This document shows positions 1 through 6,883 of a stretch of 34,804 nucleotides of DNA, piece after piece. The notes beneath the pieces are model-generated. The model was not told the origin of the DNA. It ran no database searches and worked only from the letters and a program-made list of their open reading frames with translations. Positions within the stretch are counted from its first letter, which is position 1. The number at the start of each line of letters is the position of its first letter. A program made the translations under genes and the position numbers. Location of the stretch: positions 1 to 34,804 of the forward strand of contig JBAXSU010000011.1 in the NCBI GenBank assembly GCA_037130535.1, given 5' to 3'. The DNA is from VFMC01 sp037130535 (GTDB lineage: Bacteria > Actinomycetota > Acidimicrobiia > Acidimicrobiales > Ilumatobacteraceae).

Positions 1-24
1 CGTACGCTTGCTCCATGCAAGGCC

Positions 25-60
25 CACGATGCACGGCCGGAACACGATGCACGGCTGGAA
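25..60. repeat. Two tandem copies of an 18-bp unit
   Basis: Positions 25-42 and 43-60 are the same 18 bases with one difference (ccg versus ctg). In the frame of the gene that follows they would encode HDARPE and HDARLE. The frame is open from base 1, but third-position GC is clearly lower here than in the genes of the window, so the repeat may be intergenic. Confidence 0.7.
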
Positions 61-84
61 CACCAGGCACGCTGGCGCGGTGAG

Positions 85-1023
85 ATGACCACCGATCGTC
101 TCAGCGCGCTCGGTGCGGCCGGAGGAGGCGGATGGCTCACGCTGCCACCCGTCGAACTGGTCGCCTCGGTCGATCTCGCGCCTACCCCCGACATTCCGCT
201 CGCCTCGCTGCGCGACGTGCTGATCCCCCGCCATCGAGCCGACGGCACGCTGTGCGATTGGGTGCTGTCGACCGCCGACATCGAACGACCCGGCACCGCG
301 ATCGAGTACCGGGCGTGGCGTCGGACATGGCGGCGCTGGTGGCATCTCGGCGCGATCACCAACGCCGTCGGCCTGCAGCACTACGTCGCCGAACTCGACG
401 ACGAGCTGGTGCCCACCCTTCGCGACGTTCTGCGCCGCACGGTCGCCCACCACGACCAGGGCGTACCGGTGGCGTTGGGCGAACTGGCGTCACTCGCCGA
501 CGACCTGCACCTGGTTCGCCTCGCCCTGTCGGTCGACGACCGCACAGGCACCGGCATCGTCGACGACATGGCCGACCCCGACCAGACGAGCGGTCTGGTG
601 CGCACATGGGTACGGCCGGAGCGACGAGCCGTGCTGGCCGCCACGCCGAACACGGCGGTGCTGCTGCGCCGCGACGACGGCCTCGTCGTTCTGCACGGGG
701 TGCACGGACACGCACACGCGCACGATCACGATCACGACAGCACCGATGCTGGCATCGCCGAGGTGATCGCCGACATCGTCTCCGCCGACCTGCGCGACGA
801 CCCCGTGGTGCTCACCGACCGCAGCGGCAACCTGCACCACCTCAGTGCGGCCGAGGCACGGCCCCTCGCCTGGCTGGTGCCCCACTCGCTGCGTTGGCAC
901 CTCCACGACGTGCCCCTGGCCGCCGTGTGGGCGCAGTGGTTCGCCGGTTGGTTCGACGCTATCGCTGCAGCCAACCGGCTGGGCGACGACCTCACGGTCA
1001 CCAGCCAGCACCCGCTGGTGTGA
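85..1023 (+). CDS. Unrecognised protein with a His-rich segment (possibly 5' partial)
   Basis: I do not recognise this 312-residue protein and assign no function. It is soluble-looking, with no signal peptide or membrane helix. Residues 204-218 are a run of alternating His/Asp/Ala (HGVHGHAHAHDHDHD), which could bind divalent metal; that is inference. The C-terminal third is rich in Trp and His. ATG at 85 is the first start inside the window, but the reading frame has no stop back to base 1, so translation may begin upstream. Against that, bases 1-84 contain an 18-bp tandem repeat and have low third-position GC. No convincing Shine-Dalgarno sequence lies before ATG 85. A second unknown gene follows 55 bases downstream on the same strand, so the two may be cotranscribed. 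Codon use inside the gene matches the flagellar genes. Confidence 0.6.
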   Translation: MTTDRLSALGAAGGGGWLTLPPVELVASVDLAPTPDIPLASLRDVLIPRHRADGTLCDWVLSTADIERPGTAIEYRAWRRTWRRWWHLGAITNAVGLQHYVAELDDELVPTLRDVLRRTVAHHDQGVPVALGELASLADDLHLVRLALSVDDRTGTGIVDDMADPDQTSGLVRTWVRPERRAVLAATPNTAVLLRRDDGLVVLHGVHGHAHAHDHDHDSTDAGIAEVIADIVSADLRDDPVVLTDRSGNLHHLSAAEARPLAWLVPHSLRWHLHDVPLAAVWAQWFAGWFDAIAAANRLGDDLTVTSQHPLV

Positions 1024-1078
1024 GCCAGGCCTCGAGGGTCGCCTCGATGCACCGCGCAGTCACCCGGAATCACCCGCG

Positions 1079-1636
1079 ATGAACTGGCATCTGCCACCGA
1101 TCGACCGGACGATCATCTCCGTGTTCGATGCGAGGAATGACCAGATTCGCGACGCGCTGCTGTCGCTGTACGGACTGGTGGCCGCCGTCGTCCGCGACGA
1201 CCGGGAGGGTGTCGACCTTCTCCTGAGCGATCTTCGCGAATCGTTCGACAACCCGCACGAACTGCTGACCGCCATCGCGTTCGTCACCCTCGACCGGCTC
1301 GATGCCACGATCGACGACTGCGGACGACTCGACGAGCACGACGGTCGCAACCTCGCCTCCGATCTGCTCACGCTCGCCCGCCACTACGACCTGGCCGGCC
1401 CTGGTGCAGTGGAAGCAGCGGCATGGCGGCTCGATGCCGTACGGCGTCGCAACCACAGCCAGATGGTGGCCGAGATCGACGATGCTCGGGCGCTCGCCAC
1501 CGACGACGACTTGCTGGCCGGCGCAATTGCGCTGCTGACCGCCACGGTGAGCCTGTGGGCCCGGCGCACCGGTCAGTCGCCCCGTCGGGCTGCAGCCGAC
1601 CTGTGCCTGCTGGCATCGCTCGAATCCGTGGCCTGA
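1079..1636 (+). CDS. Unrecognised 185-residue, mostly helical acidic protein
   Basis: The sequence starts MNWHLPPIDRTIISVFDARN and appears mostly alpha-helical and acidic, with many Asp-Asp pairs. There is no membrane helix, signal peptide or motif I can name. The frame can be extended upstream to 845, but that stretch overlaps the previous gene and has the composition of a shadow frame, so I chose ATG 1079, which follows a weak purine-rich stretch (ccggaatc). It lies 55 bases after an unknown gene and about 95 bases before the WhiB-like gene. Its closeness to flagellar regulators suggests, but does not show, a link to motility control. It could be a small regulator or partner protein. Confidence 0.6.
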   Translation: MNWHLPPIDRTIISVFDARNDQIRDALLSLYGLVAAVVRDDREGVDLLLSDLRESFDNPHELLTAIAFVTLDRLDATIDDCGRLDEHDGRNLASDLLTLARHYDLAGPGAVEAAAWRLDAVRRRNHSQMVAEIDDARALATDDDLLAGAIALLTATVSLWARRTGQSPRRAAADLCLLASLESVA

Positions 1637-1667
1637 CGAATCTTTTTCGTGCACATCTGTTTTGTCG

Positions 1668-1676
1668 CCGGACAGT
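1668..1676 (+). promoter_or_regulatory. Flagellar-regulon motif CCGGACAGT upstream of wbl
   Basis: An exact CCGGACAGT begins 64 bases before the wbl start codon and is followed by TTGTCC. The same nonamer with small variations occurs at a similar distance before nine other transcription units here. Whether it is a core promoter element or an activator site cannot be decided by eye. Confidence 0.6.
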
Positions 1677-1731
1677 TGTCCTCCGTCACCTGAACGACGC
1701 CGACCCGGCGCCACACCACGGAGGGATCATC

Positions 1732-2067
1732 ATGACGAACGGCCGCTCGCTCGACGAACTGATCGAACACACGCCCGACATGCCCTGGCTCAGCCGGGCT
1801 GCGTGCGGTGAACTCGACCTCGACCAACTCGACCTCTTCTTCGTCGAGGCCGGTCGCACCATCTCGTCGGCAACGGTGAGCCTGTGCCAGCAGTGCCCGG
1901 CCCGGCGCGAGTGCCTCGACCACGCCTACCAGCACGAGATCGTGAGCGGCTACTTCGGCGGCATGTCGCCCGGCCGCCGACGGGTGCTCACCCACAGCCA
2001 GGCGGTTGCGGAGATCGAGCGTGAGACGACGCTCAGGTCAGCACACCGAGGCGCAGCGCGCGGCTGA
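1732..2067 (+). CDS. WhiB-like iron-sulfur transcriptional regulator
   Basis: This 111-residue protein has the four-cysteine WhiB signature: Cys25, then Cys52-x2-Cys55-x5-Cys61, which in the family hold a [4Fe-4S] cluster that senses redox or NO. The family turn (usually G-[VI]-W-G-G) is present as GYFGGM at 73-78, with Phe75 replacing the usual Trp, followed by basic GRRR. WhiB proteins act with the primary sigma factor to regulate transcription. The ATG follows a good Shine-Dalgarno sequence (ggaggg, 1720-1725). The regulon nonamer lies 64 bases upstream, so this gene probably belongs to the flagellar regulon and could also control it. Its last 35 bases overlap the 3' end of the convergent response-regulator gene. 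A frame extending upstream to 1423 runs through the previous gene and is not coding. Confidence 0.93.
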   Translation: MTNGRSLDELIEHTPDMPWLSRAACGELDLDQLDLFFVEAGRTISSATVSLCQQCPARRECLDHAYQHEIVSGYFGGMSPGRRRVLTHSQAVAEIERETTLRSAHRGAARG

Positions 2068-2683
2068 CCGCGTGCGTCCGGTCACGAGCATGAAGTTTGT
2101 CCTGCACACGACTCAGATGAGTCTTCACTGTCTCGGCGGTGATGCCGAGTTGCTCGGCGATCTCGCCGTTGGTCATCCCTTCGGCCGCGCAGTTCAGCAC
2201 CGCGATTTCGCGCTTGCTGAGCGGGCGGAGGTTGCGCAGTTCGCCGGCCGCCTGCCGGGTCTGCAACAGCGCTGTGAGGGCTCGCGGGTGCATGTGTCGC
2301 TCGCCCTGGGCGACTGCACGAACCGCCCTGCCGAGCGCGTCGACCGAGCAGGTCTTCGGTACCACGCCCAGACACCCGTGCTCGACGGAGGCGTCGACCA
2401 CCGTGGGCGACAGATCGGACGTGAGCACCAGCACAGCGGCGTGCGGGTACGCACCGATGAGTGTGGCCACTTCGCCAAAGGCGCTGCCGCGCCCGCCCAT
2501 CGTCGCCTCGAGCACCACCACATCGGGTCGGTGCTGCTCGTAGGCCCGCAGCAAGCGCCGCGGATCGTCGACGGTGGCACAGACGTCGAAGCCCAGTGCC
2601 GTGAGGTACACCGTGGCGCCACGCACCGCAACAACCTGGTCGTCGGCGAGCAGCAGCCGCAGGGGAGCGTCGCCGTCTGCCAC
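2033..2683 (-). CDS. NarL/FixJ-family response regulator with Glu at the phospho-acceptor site
   Basis: An N-terminal receiver domain is joined to a C-terminal LuxR-type helix-turn-helix (LSKREIAVLNCAAEGMTNGE, then IAEQLGITAETVKTHLSRV). Numbered from the GTG at 2683, the acidic pair is Asp14-Asp15, and the conserved Thr88 and Lys110 are present. The position that should be the phosphorylated Asp is Glu59 (codon GAG at 2509-2507, context VVVLEATMGG). The protein may therefore act without phosphorylation or be locked in an active-like state. An ATG at 2731 would add 16 residues unlike a receiver start and leave only 17 bases to the divergent EAL-HDOD gene. I prefer GTG 2683, which lies 7 bases after a TATACT box (2696-2691) and would give a leaderless mRNA. 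The 3' end overlaps wbl. It is a candidate regulator of this locus. Confidence 0.9.
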   Translation of the reverse strand: MADGDAPLRLLLADDQVVAVRGATVYLTALGFDVCATVDDPRRLLRAYEQHRPDVVVLEATMGGRGSAFGEVATLIGAYPHAAVLVLTSDLSPTVVDASVEHGCLGVVPKTCSVDALGRAVRAVAQGERHMHPRALTALLQTRQAAGELRNLRPLSKREIAVLNCAAEGMTNGEIAEQLGITAETVKTHLSRVQDKLHARDRTHAVSRALRLGVLT

Positions 2684-2690
2684 GCCAGCG

Positions 2691-2696
2691 AGTATA
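2691..2696 (-). promoter_or_regulatory. Possible -10 box (TATACT) of the response-regulator gene
   Basis: TATACT on the minus strand ends 7 bases before GTG 2683, the spacing expected for a leaderless transcript. I see no good -35 hexamer 16-18 bases upstream, so this is tentative. Confidence 0.35.
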
Positions 2697-2748
2697 TGAG
2701 AGTCGGCTCCAGTCAGTGTCGGCAACGACATGGGGATACGGTAGGGGC

Positions 2749-3972
2749 ATGACGGCGAACGTCTATCTCGGCAGACAGCCGATCCTCGACCGGCGCGGGC
2801 GCACCTATGCGTTCGAACTGCTCTATCGCGACGGCACCGAGAACTCGGCTTTCTTCTCGAACCCCGACGACGCCACGCGGCGCGTCATCGAGGCGGCCAT
2901 GCTCGAGTGGGGCTTCGATCGACTCATCGGCGACCGCCTCGGTTTCATCAATGCCGCGGGCGGACTGCTGCACACCGGACTGTTGTCGATCCTGCCGGTC
3001 GGCCGCACCATCGTCGAGGTGCTCGAGAGCGTGCTGCTCGACGAGGCCATGGTGCAGGTCATCCGCGATGCCTACGACACGGGCCTGCGCTTCGCCCTCG
3101 ACGACGTCGTCGACCTCGAGCGGCCCGGCCTCGCCGAGGTGGCGCCGCTCATCGATGTCGTCAAGCTCGACGTGCTGGCCATCCCGCCTGCGGAGTTGCC
3201 TGCCATCGTCGAACGTTCGCGTGAGATGTTCCCGAAGGCGCTGCTGCTGGCCGAGAAGGTGGAAGACCCGGGCAAGTACGCCGACTGCATGTACCTGGGC
3301 TTCGATCTGTTCCAGGGATACTTCTTCGCCAAGCCCGAAACCCTCGAACGCTCGGGCAAGCCGAACAACGTTTCCACCGCCATCTTGCTGCTGGCCGAGG
3401 TGAGCCGCCCCGACGTCGACATCGACCGCATCGAAGGTCTCATCTCGGCCGACCCGAGCCTGGCCTACTCCATCTTGCGGCTGGTGAACTCGAGCTCGTT
3501 CGGCCTGAACGTGCGGGTGCAGTCGATCCGTCACGCCATCGTGATGGTGGGGTTCGTGCAGGTTCGCCAGTTGGCCGTCCTGCTCACCATGGCCAAGAAC
3601 AGCCGAGCCATCAGCGACGAAATCATCGTGCTCGCAGCAGTGCGCGCGCAGATGGCATCGCAGCTCGCCGGCACGAGCGGCCACGGCCCCGGAGCGTTCA
3701 CCACCGGGTTGCTGTCGGTCATCGACACCGTGTTCGGCGCACCGATGGCAGAACTGCTCACTGGCCTGCCGCTGCCCACCGACGTGCGCGACGCCCTCCT
3801 CGACGGCAGTGGCCCGCTCGGCGCACTGATGGACGTCGTGCACGCCTTCGAGCGTGCCGACATGGACACGCTCGAACGGTTGCGCCCCGGCGAGGCCGAG
3901 GCGATTCGCGAGTTCTACGCGAAGAGCGTGGCGTGGGCCGAGAACGTGCGCACCGAGATGCTCAACAATTGA
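2749..3972 (+). CDS. EAL-HDOD cyclic-di-GMP signalling protein (YuxH type)
   Basis: This 407-residue cytoplasmic protein has an EAL-type domain (about 1-195) followed by an HDOD domain (about 200-390). The order is that of the YuxH/CdgJ family, whose members affect motility. The EAL positions that bind metal and c-di-GMP are largely kept: Glu23 (ELL in place of EAL), Asn68, Glu90, Asp118-Asp119, Lys139, Glu169 and Gln189 (FQGYFF). The loop after the Asp pair is shortened, so hydrolysis of c-di-GMP is possible but not certain; it may only bind the nucleotide. The HDOD part includes ADPSLAYSILRLVNSSSFG. ATG 2749 follows a purine-rich taggggc and gives the family start (YLGRQPILD). An ATG 11 codons upstream adds atypical sequence. 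It is divergent from the response regulator and convergent with fliL. Confidence 0.9.
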   Translation: MTANVYLGRQPILDRRGRTYAFELLYRDGTENSAFFSNPDDATRRVIEAAMLEWGFDRLIGDRLGFINAAGGLLHTGLLSILPVGRTIVEVLESVLLDEAMVQVIRDAYDTGLRFALDDVVDLERPGLAEVAPLIDVVKLDVLAIPPAELPAIVERSREMFPKALLLAEKVEDPGKYADCMYLGFDLFQGYFFAKPETLERSGKPNNVSTAILLLAEVSRPDVDIDRIEGLISADPSLAYSILRLVNSSSFGLNVRVQSIRHAIVMVGFVQVRQLAVLLTMAKNSRAISDEIIVLAAVRAQMASQLAGTSGHGPGAFTTGLLSVIDTVFGAPMAELLTGLPLPTDVRDALLDGSGPLGALMDVVHAFERADMDTLERLRPGEAEAIREFYAKSVAWAENVRTEMLNN

Positions 3973-4015
3973 GCCTGCTCGACCCGCTGCCGACGTTGCC
4001 GACGGCGAACCGGGG

Positions 4016-4525
4016 TCACTGCATCACGAATTCGACGAAGAACAGGTCGTAGATGACCTCTTCATATTCGTCGGACAGTCGCTCGACCAGCAACTTCTTG
4101 GCCTCGTCGCGGCCCTCCGGCGTCGACAGCACCGACATCGAACTTCCCGACAGGGTGGAGACGATGATGTCCTTGGCGGGCGCAGTCTGCATCGGCTCCT
4201 CGGCGGTCACCAGTACGTCGGGGCACAGGTTCAGCGACACAGCGACGCTGAGGTAATGCCCGTCGGCGAGGTTGAGGTTCATCTTCGGTAGGTCGACCAC
4301 GTTCGGCTCGGTATGGGTGGCATCCGTGCCCTCCTTGCAGCCTTCGAGCTGCACGATGGTGGTCGTTGTCGCCACACCCTCGGCTGCCGCGCCACCACCA
4401 CCGAGCTTGTATCCGGCGCCAGCCAGGCCTACGCACAGCAGCACGAGCACGATGAGCTTCTTCTTCGACTTCTTGCCGCCCTCCTCCTCACCTTCGGCGG
4501 GAGGGGCTGCTTTCTTCTTCGCCAT
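4016..4525 (-). CDS. fliL: FliL, flagellar stator-associated membrane protein
   Basis: This 169-residue protein has a short Lys/Glu-rich cytoplasmic N-terminus (1-23), one membrane helix (about 24-40), a Gly/Ala-rich linker, and an extracytoplasmic FliL domain. That domain carries typical features: DLPKMNLNLADGHYLSVAVS and the C-terminal YDLFFVEFVMQ. FliL forms rings around the MotA/MotB stator and supports torque under load. The gene lies 124 bases downstream of motB in the same direction. That gap holds its own copy of the regulon nonamer, 64 bases before the start codon, so it can probably be transcribed separately from flbD-motA-motB. The domain has two Cys residues (in EGCKE and LNLCP) that could form a disulfide; that is inference. 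Confidence 0.92.
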   Translation of the reverse strand: MAKKKAAPPAEGEEEGGKKSKKKLIVLVLLCVGLAGAGYKLGGGGAAAEGVATTTTIVQLEGCKEGTDATHTEPNVVDLPKMNLNLADGHYLSVAVSLNLCPDVLVTAEEPMQTAPAKDIIVSTLSGSSMSVLSTPEGRDEAKKLLVERLSDEYEEVIYDLFFVEFVMQ

Positions 4526-4580
4526 GTCGTCGTCATCCGTGAGTAGCGCCTACCCGTCCCTGGATAGGTCTTCTCCGTGG

Positions 4581-4589
4581 ACTGTCCCG
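4581..4589 (-). promoter_or_regulatory. Flagellar-regulon motif CGGGACAGT upstream of fliL
   Basis: On the minus strand CGGGACAGT begins 64 bases before the fliL start, with one mismatch from CCGGACAGT. It sits in the 124-base motB-fliL gap, which has no other obvious role. Confidence 0.5.
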
Positions 4590-4649
4590 GGTAGAGCCCG
4601 GCGATGCCAGGATCTCGCCCGGCTCGATCAGGGCTCGGTCAGGACTGAA

Positions 4650-5639
4650 TCAGGGCTCGACGGCGGGCGTCGGCGCACCGGTGGAACCCGCACCTGCGGC
4701 GGTCTCGCCAACTGCACCATCGCCGCCTGCGGTGCCCGTCGTATCGCCGGCAGCGTCGGCCAGGATCGGCTCGAGCGACACGTCGGTGAGCACGATGATC
4801 TCGACACGACGGTTCTTGGCCTGGCCCTCGGCAGTGGCGTTGTCGCCCACGGGATGCGTATCGCCGTACCCACTGGCCGACAGTCGGCCGGGGTCGATCC
4901 CGGTGCCTGCGAGGTACCGCAACACCGCCGTGGCGCGTGCTGTCGACAACTCCCAGTTCGACGGGAATCGCGAGGTGGAAATGGGCCGCGAATCGGTATG
5001 GCCCTCGATGACGACGGCGTTCGGGATCATCTTCAGGGCTTCGGCGACGATGCCGAGCACGGTCGTGCCGCCGCTCTCCAGATTGGCCGACCCGGGACCG
5101 AACAACACGGCATCGCTGAGCACGGTCACCACCAGGCCGCGGCCTTCGAGGGTGAAGTCGAGGCCCTGGCCGAGGCCGGCGATGTTCGACTTCGAGGTGA
5201 GTTGGTCCTGGAAGTCCTGCAACTTCTCGACCGCATCCGCAGCCGCCTCCTTCTCGTAGTCCTGCCGGGCCTTCTCGACCTGCATCGCGGTGGGCTCGCC
5301 GCCCTCCTTCGGCGGCAGGGCTCCTTCGAAGATGCCGTTGCCCCCCTGCATCGGAGTGGCACCCGAGCCGCCGGTGCCCACCGACACGATCTGGGCAGAA
5401 CCACCGAATTCGTCGCGGAGGTTCGCGGCGAGCTTCTTGAACTTCTCGATGTCGACACGGCCCGTTGCGAACAGAGCGAGGAACATGACCATCAACAGCG
5501 TGAGCATGTCGGCGTAGGGGATGACCCACGCCTCGTGGTTCACGTGCTCCTCGTGCTCCTCGTGCTCCTCGTGGTGCTTGTGACCACCACCACCACCGCC
5601 GCCGTGCCCGCCGCCGTGCCCGCCGCCGCCGCTAGCCAC
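4650..5639 (-). CDS. motB: MotB, flagellar stator protein
   Basis: This 329-residue protein has one membrane helix (about 41-60) with the proton-accepting Asp44 in PYADMLTLLMVMFLALFA. A linker follows, then a C-terminal OmpA-like peptidoglycan-binding domain (about 165-295) with VIEGHTDSRP, the ELSTARATAVLRYL helix and GYGDTHPVGDN. It pairs with MotA to form the ion channel that drives rotation. The first 35 residues are unusual: a Gly/His-rich stretch and three HEE units, encoded by a 9-bp tandem repeat. The GTG start at 5639 overlaps the motA stop by 8 bases, which implies translational coupling. The C-terminus is a Gly/Ala/Thr-rich tail of about 40 residues after the OmpA domain. The ion, H+ or Na+, cannot be told from sequence with confidence. 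Confidence 0.95.
   Translation of the reverse strand: MASGGGGHGGGHGGGGGGGHKHHEEHEEHEEHVNHEAWVIPYADMLTLLMVMFLALFATGRVDIEKFKKLAANLRDEFGGSAQIVSVGTGGSGATPMQGGNGIFEGALPPKEGGEPTAMQVEKARQDYEKEAAADAVEKLQDFQDQLTSKSNIAGLGQGLDFTLEGRGLVVTVLSDAVLFGPGSANLESGGTTVLGIVAEALKMIPNAVVIEGHTDSRPISTSRFPSNWELSTARATAVLRYLAGTGIDPGRLSASGYGDTHPVGDNATAEGQAKNRRVEIIVLTDVSLEPILADAAGDTTGTAGGDGAVGETAAGAGSTGAPTPAVEP
5543..5569. repeat. Three perfect 9-bp tandem repeats inside motB
   Basis: The unit cgtgctcct is repeated three times and encodes HEEHEEHEE in the cytoplasmic N-terminus of MotB. Such a repeat is prone to slippage in whole codons, changing length without a frameshift. Confidence 0.8.
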
Positions 5640-6414
5640 CCGACGCCTCGCGGATGGAGGCAGCCTGCTTGGGCGGCAGGTACGACAGCAGGGTCTCTTC
5701 GATCACACGGGGGTTCTGTCCGCCCTGGATGGCCAGGACGCCTTCCATCACCATCTCGCGCTTGGCCGCTTCCTGGGTGGAGAGTCGCTTCATGCGGTTG
5801 GCCAGCGGCAACATGACACCGTTGGCGATGTACACGCCGAGGAAGGTTGCACAGAACGCGCCGCCGATACCGGCGCCGAGTTCCTCGGGGTTGTCGAGGT
5901 TGCCCATTGTCTCGATCAGACCGATGACGGCACCGATGATGCCGAAGGTGGGGGCGAAGATGCCGAAGGTCATGCACCATTCGGCGCCCACCTTGTGGCG
6001 AGCCTTCATCGCCTTGATGTCGGTCTTCATCACCTGGGCCACAGCCTCGGGATCACTACCGTCGATGGCCAGCTGCAGGCCGCGTTTCATGAACGCGTCG
6101 TCGATCGTGCCCACCTCCGATTCAAGGGCGAGCAGACCCTCGTGGCGTGCCTTCCGGGCGAACTCGACGAGTAGCTTGATCGTGTCGGGTGAGCTGGTGC
6201 CACTCTTGGGAAACAGCGTCACCATGATCGACTTGAAGACCCCGGTGGTGGCCTCCAACTCGAACGACGCCATAGTGGCACCGAGCGCGCCCACGATCAC
6301 CACGAGGAGCGCGGTGACATTGGAGACGAGGTAGACGGGACTGACGTGGTGGGTGATGGCACCCACGAACACACCGAAGATCGTGACGATCAGTCCAACG
6401 AGTGTCGCCGGCAT
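5632..6414 (-). CDS. motA: MotA, flagellar stator channel subunit
   Basis: This 260-residue protein has four membrane helices (about 2-21, 28-50, 146-168, 178-203). The residues needed for torque are present: Arg90 and Glu98 in the cytoplasmic loop (ARKARHEGLLALE), which face FliG, and the two channel prolines Pro155 (APTFGIIGAV) and Pro203 (NGVMLPLANR). Five MotA subunits surround two MotB subunits. The ATG is 3 bases after the flbD stop, and the stop overlaps the motB start, so flbD-motA-motB is one operon. The most likely promoter is the regulon nonamer upstream of flbD. Confidence 0.96.
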   Translation of the reverse strand: MPATLVGLIVTIFGVFVGAITHHVSPVYLVSNVTALLVVIVGALGATMASFELEATTGVFKSIMVTLFPKSGTSSPDTIKLLVEFARKARHEGLLALESEVGTIDDAFMKRGLQLAIDGSDPEAVAQVMKTDIKAMKARHKVGAEWCMTFGIFAPTFGIIGAVIGLIETMGNLDNPEELGAGIGGAFCATFLGVYIANGVMLPLANRMKRLSTQEAAKREMVMEGVLAIQGGQNPRVIEETLLSYLPPKQAASIREASGG

Positions 6415-6417
6415 CGG

Positions 6418-6744
6418 TCAGACCCCTTCGGCCGAGGACACCGGGTCCTCATCGTCGGGGGACACCACCGTTGGCAGTCCCGGGGTGGCGGCCACGACCT
6501 GCACCGGGGCCACGTCGGCCGGCATCGCCGCGTGCTGCTCGCTCACCATGCGTGCCGCAGTGGCGATGACCCGGGCGCGCAGCATCGTGACCTGCTCGAG
6601 GATCTCCTCGGGTGACTCGATCACCACATACTCCGTACCGTTGAGCAGGTGCACGATCGTCTCGTGATGACGGTCGAGTCGCTCGATGTGGTCGGGGTTG
6701 ATGTACAGGGGGTCGGTCTGGCGAAGCCGCGTGAGGCGGATCAT
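6418..6744 (-). CDS. swrD: FlbD/SwrD-family flagellar protein
   Basis: This 108-residue protein has the N-terminal FlbD/SwrD family signature (MIRLTRLRQTDPLYINPDHI, then IVHLLNGTEYVVIESPEEIL). The family is about 70 residues in Bacillus, where SwrD raises motor power. Here a 40-residue Ala/Pro/Val-rich acidic tail is added. It should not be confused with the sigma-54 activator also called FlbD in Caulobacter, which is a different protein. ATG 6744 follows a Shine-Dalgarno sequence (gaggag). The gene leads the motA-motB operon and is divergent from flgN-flgK-flgL; both directions carry the regulon nonamer in the shared 139-base gap. Confidence 0.88.
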   Translation of the reverse strand: MIRLTRLRQTDPLYINPDHIERLDRHHETIVHLLNGTEYVVIESPEEILEQVTMLRARVIATAARMVSEQHAAMPADVAPVQVVAATPGLPTVVSPDDEDPVSSAEGV

Positions 6745-6795
6745 GGGTGCTCCTCGGTCGCTGGGTGTCCGCGTGCTGACGGTCTCTTGACACTG

Positions 6796-6804
6796 ACTGT
6801 GCGG
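6796..6804 (-). promoter_or_regulatory. Flagellar-regulon motif CCGCACAGT upstream of flbD/swrD
   Basis: CCGCACAGT on the minus strand begins 60 bases before the flbD start, with one mismatch from CCGGACAGT. It is identical to the copy before fliN. Confidence 0.55.
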
Positions 6805-6867
6805 AGCAGACGGAATTGCGCCACCATCTGCCCGAACACACGGGATACCTGCGGCTTTCTGCCATCA

Positions 6868-6876
6868 CCGGACAGT
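6868..6876 (+). promoter_or_regulatory. Flagellar-regulon motif CCGGACAGT upstream of flgN-flgK-flgL
   Basis: An exact copy starts 16 bases before GTG 6884 but 55 bases before the in-frame ATG 6923. The second distance matches the other copies and favours the ATG as the true flgN start. Confidence 0.55.
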
Positions 6877-6883
6877 CATCACC

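Noticed and set aside
132..1082. Long Arg-rich open frame in the first gene
   Set aside because: Composition is that of a GC-rich shadow frame; the frame from 85 has normal protein composition.
3973..4015. Possible terminator between the EAL-HDOD gene and fliL
   Set aside because: The 43-base convergent gap has only short imperfect complementarity and no convincing stem.
4072..4080. TCGGACAGT on the plus strand inside fliL
   Set aside because: No plus-strand gene follows; a chance match. A similar match near 21936 is rejected for the same reason.
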